From positions 1-5,453 of the forward strand of contig JAIDFD010000083.1 of NCBI GenBank assembly GCA_029054485.1: a DNA stretch of 5,453 nucleotides, written 5' to 3'. The notes beneath the pieces were generated by a model, which ran no database searches, was not told the DNA's origin, and saw only the letters and a program-made list of their open reading frames with translations. Shown here piece by piece: positions 1-5,453 of this stretch (positions are counted from its first letter, which is position 1; each line of letters starts with the position of its first letter). The position numbers and the translations under genes were made by a program. The DNA comes from Clostridia bacterium (GTDB lineage Bacteria > Bacillota > Clostridia > Christensenellales > Borkfalkiaceae).

Positions 1-44
1 TTTATATTGAGCGTAATAGAAAAATATAATCAAAGCAAATAACT

Positions 45-77
45 AAAAAGCCGCCGCCCAATAAGGGCGGCGGCTTT
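45..77 (-). terminator. Second rny terminator hairpin
   Basis: A 13-base-pair, very G/C-rich stem (77-65 with 59-47; core GCCGCCGCCC with GGGCGGCGGC) has a five-base TTATT loop. In minus-strand RNA it is followed by a run of five U (49-45, the first three also in the stem). It lies one base after the first hairpin, so the two form a tandem terminator. Bases 1-44 beyond it show no recognisable feature. Confidence 0.88.
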
Positions 78-78
78 A

Positions 79-112
79 AAAATAATCCCCTGCGAATGCA
101 GGGGATTATTTT
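79..112 (-). terminator. First rny terminator hairpin
   Basis: A perfect 15-base-pair stem (112-98 with 93-79, loop 97-94) has a G/C-rich upper part (CCCCTGC with GCAGGGG) and an A/U lower part. In minus-strand RNA it ends in UUAUUUUU. It begins one base after the rny TAA (116-114). Because the stem is perfect and the plus-strand side also runs into T-rich sequence, it could also stop plus-strand transcription coming from the left. Confidence 0.85.
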
Positions 113-113
113 A

Positions 114-1727
114 TTATTTTGCAAATTCGCTTGCTCTGAATTCTCTGATTACATTTACTTTAATCTGACCGGGATATTCGAGTTCTTTTTCGATTTTCTT
201 TGCAATATCCTTAGCAAGGAACATTGTCTGCGCATCGTCAATCTGCTCGGGTTTGACTATTACGCGCACTTCTCTGCCCGCCTGAATAGCGTAGCACTTA
301 TCAACCCCCTTGAAGTCGCTTGCAATCGCTTCAAGCTTTTCAAGACGCTTGACGTAGTTTGTGCCCGTTTCGCGTCTTGCTCCGGGTCTTGCGCCTGAAA
401 TCGCGTCTGCGGCGGCAACAAGCACCGCTTCAATCGTCTTAGGCTCAACATCGCCGTGGTGAGCGGCAATCGCGTTAATAACGTTGTTGCTCTCTCTGTA
501 CTTCTTGGCAAGGTCTGCACCTATCTGAATATGGGTGCCTTCCTGTTCGTGGTCAACGGCTTTGCCTATGTCGTGCAAAAGTCCCGCACGCTTTGCAAGC
601 GTAACGTCCATTCCAAGCTCTGAAGCCATAAGCCCCGCAAGCTGAGCAACCTCGATTGAGTGCTTGTAAACGTTCTGACCGTAGCTTGTCCTGTATTTAA
701 GTCTGCCGATAAGCTTGATAATTTCGGGATGAAGTCCGAATATTCCAACGTCGAACATCGCGCTTTCGCCTGCGGCTTTGATTTCGGCGTCCATTTCCTT
801 TTTGACTTTTTCAACCGTTTCTTCAATTCTTGCGGGGTGAATTCTTCCGTCCGCAATAAGTCTTTCAAGTGAAAGTCTTGCAATTTCACGTCTTACAGGA
901 TCAAAACCTGATAAAATAACAACTTCGGGCGTATCGTCTATAATCAGCTCAATACCAGTCGCATTTTCAATAGCACGGATATTTCTTCCCTCTCTGCCGA
1001 TAAGTCTTGCCTTCATATCATCGCTGGGAAGAGGTACGACAGATACCGTGATTTCAGACGCGTGATCTGCGGCACAACGCTGAATTGCGAGGGAAATTAT
1101 TTTCTTTGCTTCGTTGCTCGCCTCTTCCTTTGCGGTCTGCTCGATATTTCTTACCTGCAATGCAACATCGTGGCGGGTTTCGTCCAAAATCTCGTTTGCA
1201 AGAATCTGCTTCGCTTCTTCCTTGGTAAGCTGAGCAACTTTTTCAAGCTCCTGCACCATAAGCTCGTGCTGGTGGTTGATTTTGTCCTGTGTCTTTTTTA
1301 CTTCGAGTTCTTTATTGGCAAGCTCTTTCATCTGCCTGTCAAGTTCTTCGTTCTTTTTGGTAAGAGCTTCTTCCTTTTTGTCTATGGAATCTTCTTTTTG
1401 CAAAAGACGCTGTTCCTGCTTTTGCAGTTCGGCTTTCTTTTCTCTGCTCTCACGTTCAAATTCGTTTCTGAGTTGTAGCTCCTGTTCCTTTGCTTCTAAT
1501 ATTGCTTCCTTTTTCAAGGCCTTACATTCAAGTGAAGCATCGTCAATCATCTTTTTCGTTCTTTTCTGAACTTCACCCAATCTCTTTTCCGTCTGCTTTC
1601 TATTGATAAGAATACCTACGAAAAGTCCAATACCCAGCGCAACCACGATACCGACCGAAAGCCCTACGGCTACGCCGATAAGCGCAGTATTTGCAAGAAA
1701 CAGGCTGCTTAATAAATTTGCGTTCAT
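114..1727 (-). CDS. rny: Ribonuclease Y, membrane-anchored endoribonuclease
   Basis: RNase Y is the membrane-bound endonuclease that starts bulk mRNA decay in many Bacillota. Domain order is typical. Residues about 15-41 form one hydrophobic segment rich in spaced glycines (18, 22, 26, 32, 34, 38), followed by positive residues. Residues about 43-215 form a long Lys/Glu/Gln-rich coiled coil. Residues about 225-290 form a KH RNA-binding domain with the GxxG-type loop IGREGRNIR at 243-251. An HD hydrolase domain spans about 350-450, with His356, the HD pair His385-Asp386 in LLHDIGK, His423/His424 and the late metal ligand Asp441 in [17 protein letters not shown]. The C-terminus [20 protein letters not shown] is family-typical. 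Its 537 residues are 17 more than the 520 of B. subtilis RNase Y, mostly explained before the HD domain. It has its own promoter and leader and is followed at once by two terminators, so it is probably monocistronic. Confidence 0.97.
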   Translation of the reverse strand: MNANLLSSLFLANTALIGVAVGLSVGIVVALGIGLFVGILINRKQTEKRLGEVQKRTKKMIDDASLECKALKKEAILEAKEQELQLRNEFERESREKKAELQKQEQRLLQKEDSIDKKEEALTKKNEELDRQMKELANKELEVKKTQDKINHQHELMVQELEKVAQLTKEEAKQILANEILDETRHDVALQVRNIEQTAKEEASNEAKKIISLAIQRCAADHASEITVSVVPLPSDDMKARLIGREGRNIRAIENATGIELIIDDTPEVVILSGFDPVRREIARLSLERLIADGRIHPARIEETVEKVKKEMDAEIKAAGESAMFDVGIFGLHPEIIKLIGRLKYRTSYGQNVYKHSIEVAQLAGLMASELGMDVTLAKRAGLLHDIGKAVDHEQEGTHIQIGADLAKKYRESNNVINAIAAHHGDVEPKTIEAVLVAAADAISGARPGARRETGTNYVKRLEKLEAIASDFKGVDKCYAIQAGREVRVIVKPEQIDDAQTMFLAKDIAKKIEKELEYPGQIKVNVIREFRASEFAK

Positions 1728-1732
1728 TAATG

Positions 1733-1738
1733 CCTCCT
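1733..1738 (-). promoter_or_regulatory. rny ribosome binding site
   Basis: The minus strand reads a perfect AGGAGG, a five-base spacer (CATTA) and the ATG at 1727. This fixes the rny start so that the membrane anchor is included. Confidence 0.9.
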
Positions 1739-1739
1739 G

Positions 1740-1755
1740 ATGTTAAATGTTAAAT
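1740..1755 (-). repeat. Tandem 7-base repeat in the rny leader
   Basis: The minus strand reads ATTTAAC twice in a row plus AT (2.3 copies) immediately upstream of the rny ribosome binding site. It is A/U-rich and unstructured apart from the first bases, which can join the leader hairpin. It may simply keep the initiation region single-stranded, or it may be a chance repeat. Confidence 0.55.
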
Positions 1756-1788
1756 ATATACATACCCCTTTCGGGTCAGTTTATATCC
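1752..1788 (-). promoter_or_regulatory. Stem-loop in the 5' leader of rny
   Basis: The predicted rny transcript begins almost directly with a hairpin. In the RNA, GGAUAUA (1788-1782) pairs with UAUAUUU (1758-1752) using two G-U pairs. After an A-A mismatch, CA (1779-1780) pairs with UG (1760-1761). A 2x2 internal loop follows, then ACCC (1776-1773) pairs with GGGU (1767-1764) around GAAAG. It is not followed by a U tract, so it does not look like a terminator, and it does not cover the ribosome binding site. A role in 5' end protection or in autoregulation by RNase Y is inference only. Confidence 0.5.
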
Positions 1789-1794
1789 TTATAT

Positions 1795-1823
1795 ATTGTA
1801 CAACAGACAGATTGAAATGTCAA
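1795..1823 (-). promoter_or_regulatory. Sigma-A type promoter for rny
   Basis: On the minus strand, the -35 box TTGACA (1823-1818) is a perfect consensus match, the spacer is exactly 17 bases (1817-1801), and the -10 box TACAAT (1800-1795) matches TATAAT at five of six positions. The DNA upstream (about 1824-1860) is very A/T-rich and could act as an UP element. The predicted transcription start is about 1787-1789 (A or G), giving a leader of about 60 bases before rny. The promoter lies just behind the nadE terminator, so rny should be transcribed independently of recA-nadE. Confidence 0.85.
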
Positions 1824-1856
1824 TTTAATAGAATAAATACTTTGCATAATATTTTG

Positions 1857-1906
1857 AATAATAAAACAGCGCGCAAATCTTCCATGTACAAAGATTTACA
1901 CGCTGT
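1857..1906 (-). terminator. Rho-independent terminator of the cinA-recA-nadE unit
   Basis: In the minus-strand RNA, ACAGCGUGUAAAUCUU (1906-1891) pairs with AAGAUUUGCGCGCUGU (1881-1866) over 16 continuous pairs around a nine-base loop, followed by UUUAUUAUU. Two of the pairs are U-G wobbles (1900 with 1872, 1898 with 1874). In plus-strand RNA these become C-A mismatches, so the stem is perfect only for minus-strand transcripts. It starts 22 bases after the nadE stop. The U tract is interrupted by A, so termination may be incomplete. Confidence 0.82.
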
Positions 1907-1928
1907 CGTATTTTTATCTGTTATGCTA

Positions 1929-3827
1929 TTATTTTAATTTGTCAAGCCAGACTTTTGAAACCGCGTCTGACGGCATTCGCCAGTCTCCGCGCGGCGAAAG
2001 AGAAACCGAGCCGACTTTGACCCCGTCGGGAATACACGAGCGCTTGAACTGGTGCATAAAAAATCTTTTGTAAAAGCTTTTCAGCCATTTACTTATCGTC
2101 TTCTCGTCAAACATACCCTTGAAAGTCTTGTTTGCTATATACTGCAACTTTTCGGGCTCATAAGCCCAACGCACTGCATAATACAGGAAAAAATCGTGCA
2201 GAATATACGGACCTACTATATCCTCGGTTTTTTGCGCGATATTTCCGTTTTTATCGGGCGGCAAAAGTTCGGGACTGATTTCGGTATCGAGTATGCTTTT
2301 AAGCACTTTTTCAACCTGTCCGCCAAGCTTTTCAGCCTCGTAACGGATAAGATGCTTTACAAGCGTTTTGGGCACCGAACAGTTTACTCCGTACATTGAA
2401 ATATGGTCGCCCGCGTAGGTCGCCCAACCCAACGCAAACTCGCTTAAATCGCCGGTACCGAGTACAATGCCGTTTAAGTCGTTTGCCAAATCCATAAGCA
2501 CCATTGTACGCATACGCGCTTGCGCGTTTTCGTATGTTACGTTGCGGTTTTCGGGGTCGTGCCCTATGTCGTCAAAATGCTTTTCAACGCTTTCCTTGAT
2601 TGGAATAATTTTTGCCGTTGCTCCAAGCGCTTCGATTAATTTTAATGAATTGCCCTTTGTTTTGTCGGTTGTGCCAAAACCGGGCATAGTAACGGCGATT
2701 ATATCTTTCTTGTCTTTATTTAAAGAATTAAACGCTCTGCACGCGACAAGTAATGCAAGCGCAGAATCAAGTCCACCTGAAATTCCGATTAATACAGTCT
2801 TTGAATTAGTGTGCTTTAATCTCTTTTCAAGCCCTTTTTGCTGAATGGTGAGTATCAGTTCGCTCCGCTCTGTAAGTCCCTCTTGGGGCACGAACGGTGT
2901 TTGGAAAAATTTACGCGTCAGCTCACCTTCCAGCAATACGGTTTCAAACTCAACGATATTATACTCACCGCATTTACACGCGCAGTCCGATCCCATTCTT
3001 CTGCGCTCGGCGGAAATCGTATCAACGTCAATTTCGTTGTAAATCAAACCGTTTTCAAACAGCTTGCTTTCGGCGAGAACAACGCCGTTTTCGGCAATTA
3101 AATTGTGTCCCGCAAAGGTCATATCGGTAGAGCTTTCACCCTCGCCCGCATCGCTGTAAATATATCCGCAGACAAGTTTTGCCGACTGCATTTTTACCAA
3201 ATTGCGCCTGTACTCTGCCTTACCGACCGTTTCATCGCTGCAAGACAGATTGACGATAATATTCGCACCCGCCTGAGCGTGGCAAACCGACGGCGATTGC
3301 GCCGTCCATAAATCCTCGCATATTTCTGCGGCAACGGTAAAATTGCGGCAGTTTGAAGATTTGAAAATTATATTCTTCCCAAAGCAAACGCTTTGCCCCG
3401 CGTAATCGATAAAAACGTTTTCAGGCAAAGACGGTGAAAAATTCCTTTTTTCGTAAAATTCGCCGTAGTTCGGAAGATTTGTTTTGGGCACTATACCCAA
3501 AATTTTACCGTCCGATATTGCAACGGCGCAGTTATAAAGCTTGCCGCCAAAAGATACCGGCGCGCCGATAAATACGAGCGTTTTTATTCCTAAGATAGCC
3601 CTACAAATTTCCTTTACAGCGTTTTCGCACGCGCAAATCAGTGCGGGCTGATTGAATAAATCGCCGCAGGTATATCCGCTTACGCAAAGCTCGGGAAAAA
3701 CTGTAAGTTGACTACCCTCGTCCGCGCTTTTTTTTATCGACTTAATAATCTCTTTTGTATTAAATTCAACGTCCGCAACTCTCATTTCTGGAGTTGCGGC
3801 GCATACTTTTATAAAACCGAATTGCAT
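1929..3827 (-). CDS. nadE: Glutamine-dependent NAD(+) synthetase (glutaminase-synthetase fusion)
   Basis: This enzyme makes NAD from deamido-NAD (nicotinate adenine dinucleotide), ATP and glutamine-derived ammonia, the final step of NAD synthesis in the cytoplasm. Residues 1 to about 270 form a nitrilase-type glutaminase domain with the expected triad: Glu46 in FPELCVSGYTCGDLF, Lys115 in VPKTNLPNYGEFYEKR, and Cys170 in AAEICEDLW. Residues about 320-632 form the synthetase domain, with the pyrophosphate-binding loop SGGLDSALAL at 350-359, GTGDLSEFALGWATYAGDH at 457-474, and a long C-terminal region. At 632 residues it matches the long two-domain class, not the roughly 270-residue ammonia-dependent NadE of B. 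subtilis. The M1 start gives a family-like N-terminus (GFIKVCAATPEMRVADVEFN). Oddities are 19 cysteines, including a CACKC cluster at 282-286 in the interdomain region, and an A8 run in codons 31-34. It is co-transcribed with recA and closed by a terminator. Confidence 0.96.
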   Translation of the reverse strand: MQFGFIKVCAATPEMRVADVEFNTKEIIKSIKKSADEGSQLTVFPELCVSGYTCGDLFNQPALICACENAVKEICRAILGIKTLVFIGAPVSFGGKLYNCAVAISDGKILGIVPKTNLPNYGEFYEKRNFSPSLPENVFIDYAGQSVCFGKNIIFKSSNCRNFTVAAEICEDLWTAQSPSVCHAQAGANIIVNLSCSDETVGKAEYRRNLVKMQSAKLVCGYIYSDAGEGESSTDMTFAGHNLIAENGVVLAESKLFENGLIYNEIDVDTISAERRRMGSDCACKCGEYNIVEFETVLLEGELTRKFFQTPFVPQEGLTERSELILTIQQKGLEKRLKHTNSKTVLIGISGGLDSALALLVACRAFNSLNKDKKDIIAVTMPGFGTTDKTKGNSLKLIEALGATAKIIPIKESVEKHFDDIGHDPENRNVTYENAQARMRTMVLMDLANDLNGIVLGTGDLSEFALGWATYAGDHISMYGVNCSVPKTLVKHLIRYEAEKLGGQVEKVLKSILDTEISPELLPPDKNGNIAQKTEDIVGPYILHDFFLYYAVRWAYEPEKLQYIANKTFKGMFDEKTISKWLKSFYKRFFMHQFKRSCIPDGVKVGSVSLSPRGDWRMPSDAVSKVWLDKLK

Positions 3828-4835
3828 TTAGTCCTTCTTGGAATTAGCCGCTTTATGAGCTTCTCTGATTTTGGCGTCTATTTCAGCCTTAATTTCGGGA
3901 TTAGCTTTGATATAATCCCTCATTTTCTCGCGACCCTGCGCGATTTTTTCTTCGTTATAATAATAGAAAGCACCGCTCTTGGTAATTATATTATACTCAA
4001 CACCGAGGTCGATTAAACAGCCCTCCTGCGAAATTCCTTCACCGTAAATTATATCGAATTCAGCAACTCTGAAAGGAGGCGCAACCTTGTTTTTGACGAC
4101 CTTGCACTTAGTGCGGTTACCGATAATGTCGCCATCGCCCTTTATAGCGTCCGCTTTTCTGATATCAAGACGTACAGTGGCAAAATATTTGAGAGCCTTA
4201 CCGCCGGGAGTAGTTTCGGGATTGCCGAACATTATGCCCACCTTTTCGCGCAACTGGTTAATAAAGATTACGCAGGTTTTAGAGCGGTTTGTGATTGCGG
4301 TCAGCTTTCTCAAAGCCTGAGACATAAGTCTTGCAAGAAGTCCAACGTGCGCATCGCCCATATCGCCTTCGATTTCCGCTTTGGGAGTGAGCGCCGCAAC
4401 CGAGTCGATTACGATAACGTCCACTGCGCTTGAACGGACGAGAGACTCGCATATATCCAGCGCCTGTTCACCGGTATCGGGCTGAGACAGATAAAGCTCG
4501 TTAGTATCAACGCCAAGCGCATGCGCATATTGCGCGTCCAGCGCGTGCTCCGCATCGATAAATGCGGCAACACCGCCCATTTTCTGACATTCGGCGATAA
4601 TGTGAAGAGCTACGGTAGTTTTACCGGAAGATTCGGGTCCGAAAATTTCAAGTATTCTTCCGCGAGGTACGCCGCCCACGCCGAGAGCCAAATCAAGCGA
4701 CAGGCAACCTGTGGGAATACACTCTAAGTCGGTGCTTACCTTGTATTCGCCCAGCTTCATAATCGCGCCCTTGCCGTACTGCTTTTCAATCATAGCTACG
4801 GTAGAGTTCAGTGCTTTAAGTTTTTCTTCGTTCAT
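3828..4835 (-). CDS. recA: RecA recombinase
   Basis: RecA is the ATP-dependent strand-exchange protein that polymerises on single-stranded DNA, drives homologous recombination and activates LexA self-cleavage. All core motifs are present at positions that match E. coli numbering: Walker [10 protein letters not shown] at 66-74, catalytic Glu96 in IDAEHALD, Walker [11 protein letters not shown] with Asp144, loop L1 around [10 protein letters not shown] at 154-163, Gln194 in FINQLR, and loop L2 with [13 protein letters not shown] around 204-216. The N-terminal helix (about 1-30) and C-terminal domain (about 270-325) are also recognisable. At 335 residues it is shorter than E. coli RecA (353). 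It ends in [10 protein letters not shown], so the acidic C-terminal tail of many RecA proteins is missing. The start is fixed by AGGAGA five bases upstream and by alignment of the motifs. No intein, frameshift or internal repeat is seen. The stop codon abuts the nadE start. Confidence 0.98.
   Translation of the reverse strand: MNEEKLKALNSTVAMIEKQYGKGAIMKLGEYKVSTDLECIPTGCLSLDLALGVGGVPRGRILEIFGPESSGKTTVALHIIAECQKMGGVAAFIDAEHALDAQYAHALGVDTNELYLSQPDTGEQALDICESLVRSSAVDVIVIDSVAALTPKAEIEGDMGDAHVGLLARLMSQALRKLTAITNRSKTCVIFINQLREKVGIMFGNPETTPGGKALKYFATVRLDIRKADAIKGDGDIIGNRTKCKVVKNKVAPPFRVAEFDIIYGEGISQEGCLIDLGVEYNIITKSGAFYYYNEEKIAQGREKMRDYIKANPEIKAEIDAKIREAHKAANSKKD
3832..3839 (-). promoter_or_regulatory. 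nadE ribosome binding site embedded in the last recA codons
   Basis: The minus strand reads AAGAAGGA, then C, then TAA (recA stop), then ATG (nadE start). The AAGGA core lies four bases before the nadE ATG. The same bases encode Lys-Lys-Asp, the last three residues of RecA. This arrangement implies translational coupling: a ribosome finishing recA stops on the nadE start site. It also supports the ATG at 3827 as the true nadE start. Confidence 0.8.
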
Positions 4836-4840
4836 ATTTT

Positions 4841-4846
4841 TCTCCT
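4841..4846 (-). promoter_or_regulatory. recA ribosome binding site
   Basis: The minus strand reads AGGAGA followed by five bases (AAAAT) and the recA ATG at 4835. It lies wholly in the 14-base gap after the cinA TAA. That gap is too short to hold a separate promoter, a LexA operator or a terminator, so recA expression should depend on the cinA promoter outside the window, or on a promoter inside cinA. Confidence 0.85.
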
Positions 4847-4849
4847 GAA

Positions 4850-5453
4850 TTATTTTAATGTTTTAAATGCAAGGAACAACGCAAGATTAATTGCTGTATT
4901 TGTAACGTCATTCCTGTCGCCTTTTAAGTTGTATTTGTAGACCGAAACGGTATCGTGAACACCTACGGCAATATACACAAGCCCAACGGGCTTTAACGTG
5001 TTGTCTGACTTGGGTCCTGCAATACCAGTCGTTGCAATGCAAATATCGCAGTTGCCGCCCTTTAACAGCCCTTCAGCCATTTCGTAAGCAGTTTGTTCAG
5101 ACACCGCGCCGTACTGGCTTAAAGTCATTTCTTTAACGCCAAGCCTTTGCATTTTTGCCTCGTTCGAATAAGTATTAAGCCCTTCAAAATAAACTTCGCT
5201 GACGCCGGGAATATCTACTAATTTTTTACCCAGACCGCCGCCCGTGAATGATTCGGCAACGCTGATTTTTAGCCTTCTCAATTTTAATAACTGAAACAGC
5301 CGCTCTGCAAGAGAAATATTTTCCATTGCGTATATATATTCGTTTAAAATCTTAGTAACTTCGCGAGTTACCTCGTCCAAAAGCATTTTCGGCGTTTTAG
5401 CCGAATATAAGATTTCCATACAGCACTCGCCGTATTTTCCATCGATATTGAAA
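4850..5453 (-). CDS. cinA: CinA, C-terminal nicotinamide-nucleotide amidase (PncC) part; 5' end beyond window
   Basis: This is the 3' part of a CinA-family gene. The family's C-terminal domain hydrolyses nicotinamide mononucleotide to nicotinate mononucleotide plus ammonia in the cytoplasm, for pyridine nucleotide recycling. Numbering from the ATG at 5419, the visible signature is AESFTGG at residues 55-61 (Ser57), the [10 protein letters not shown] stretch at 71-80, YSN with Lys89, [14 protein letters not shown] around 104-117, TGIAGP at 131-136 and [11 protein letters not shown] at 143-153. The ATG at 5419 is probably not the start: it lacks a clear ribosome binding site, and eleven further in-frame codons without a stop run to the window edge. 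Residues 1-50 resemble the linker/KH-like part before the amidase domain in full-length CinA. Oddities are Phe58 where the family usually has Cys, and [12 protein letters not shown] in place of the usual glycine-rich loop. The gene ends 14 bases before recA and is probably co-transcribed with it. Whether the N-terminal MoCF domain is present cannot be seen. Confidence 0.87.
   Translation of the reverse strand, partial: FNIDGKYGECCMEILYSAKTPKMLLDEVTREVTKILNEYIYAMENISLAERLFQLLKLRRLKISVAESFTGGGLGKKLVDIPGVSEVYFEGLNTYSNEAKMQRLGVKEMTLSQYGAVSEQTAYEMAEGLLKGGNCDICIATTGIAGPKSDNTLKPVGLVYIAVGVHDTVSVYKYNLKGDRNDVTNTAINLALFLAFKTLK

Noticed and set aside
7..30. Plus-strand promoter-like pair TTGAGC and TATAAT
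   Set aside because: The spacer is only 12 bases and transcription would run into the two terminator hairpins.
1062..1569. Long plus-strand open frames opposite the rny coiled coil, encoding very Phe/Leu/Ser-rich proteins
   Set aside because: Lys and Glu codons of the coiled coil read in reverse give Phe, Leu and Ser codons, which explains both the open frame and its membrane-like look. There is no ribosome binding site or family resemblance.
1812..1840. Divergent plus-strand promoter overlapping the rny promoter (TTGAAA as -35)
   Set aside because: At 16-17 bases spacing the -10 candidates match poorly, and the transcript would be purely antisense to nadE.
1866..1906. Bidirectional action of the nadE terminator hairpin
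   Set aside because: In plus-strand RNA the two wobble pairs become C-A mismatches, weakening the stem. It is optimised for the minus strand.
1740..1937. 65-codon plus-strand open frame in the nadE-rny intergenic region
   Set aside because: It runs opposite the rny leader, promoter and nadE terminator, has no clear ribosome binding site, and the protein resembles nothing I recognise. The regulatory signals on the other strand explain the region better.
2881..2896. Possible Bacillus-type LexA (SOS) box with a CGAAC half-site
   Set aside because: Only one half matches (CGAACGGTGTTTGG), and it sits inside nadE coding sequence. No convincing SOS box is present before recA or in the rest of the window.
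2052..3311. Several plus-strand open frames of 65-125 codons opposite nadE
   Set aside because: They are antisense shadows of a well-supported conserved gene, with no ribosome binding sites or recognisable products.

Overview
The window shows a compact bacterial chromosomal segment with four genes, all on the minus strand, so transcription runs from high to low coordinates. In transcription order they are cinA (3' part only, cut by the right edge), recA, nadE and rny. The proteins are typical of Bacillota, most likely an uncultured anaerobic clostridial lineage. Reasons: an RNase Y with the usual membrane anchor, coiled coil, KH and HD domains; the cinA-recA pairing and proximity to rny familiar from Firmicutes; strong AGGAGG-type ribosome binding sites; intrinsic terminators with U tracts; and a cysteine-rich, glutamine-dependent NAD synthetase. 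Base composition is moderate and looks similar across the four genes. I see no sign of transfer, mobile elements, CRISPR, tRNA or rRNA.

Layout. 5453-4850: C-terminal part of CinA. The frame is still open at the window edge, so the gene and its promoter lie partly outside. A 14-base gap holding only a ribosome binding site leads to recA (4835-3828). The recA stop is immediately followed by the nadE start (TAAATG), and the nadE ribosome binding site lies inside the last recA codons. nadE (3827-1929) is followed by a 201-base intergenic region. Read on the minus strand, this region holds a terminator closing the cinA-recA-nadE unit, an A/T-rich stretch, a near-consensus sigma-A promoter, a 5' leader hairpin, a small tandem repeat and the rny ribosome binding site. 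rny (1727-114) ends one base before the first of two back-to-back terminator hairpins (112-79 and 77-47). Bases 1-46 hold nothing I can identify.

How the genes fit together. The window holds two transcription units. The first joins RecA (recombination, SOS sensing) to two pyridine-nucleotide enzymes. The CinA C-terminal domain family deamidates NMN to NaMN, and NadE performs the last step of NAD synthesis from deamido-NAD. Bacterial DNA ligase consumes NAD and releases NMN, so a repair-linked NAD recycling role is an attractive inference. The second unit is rny alone, with its own promoter and leader, encoding the endonuclease that initiates mRNA decay. I found no undescribed system. The points most worth following are the nadE insertion and its tight coupling to recA, the tail-less RecA, and the structured rny leader.
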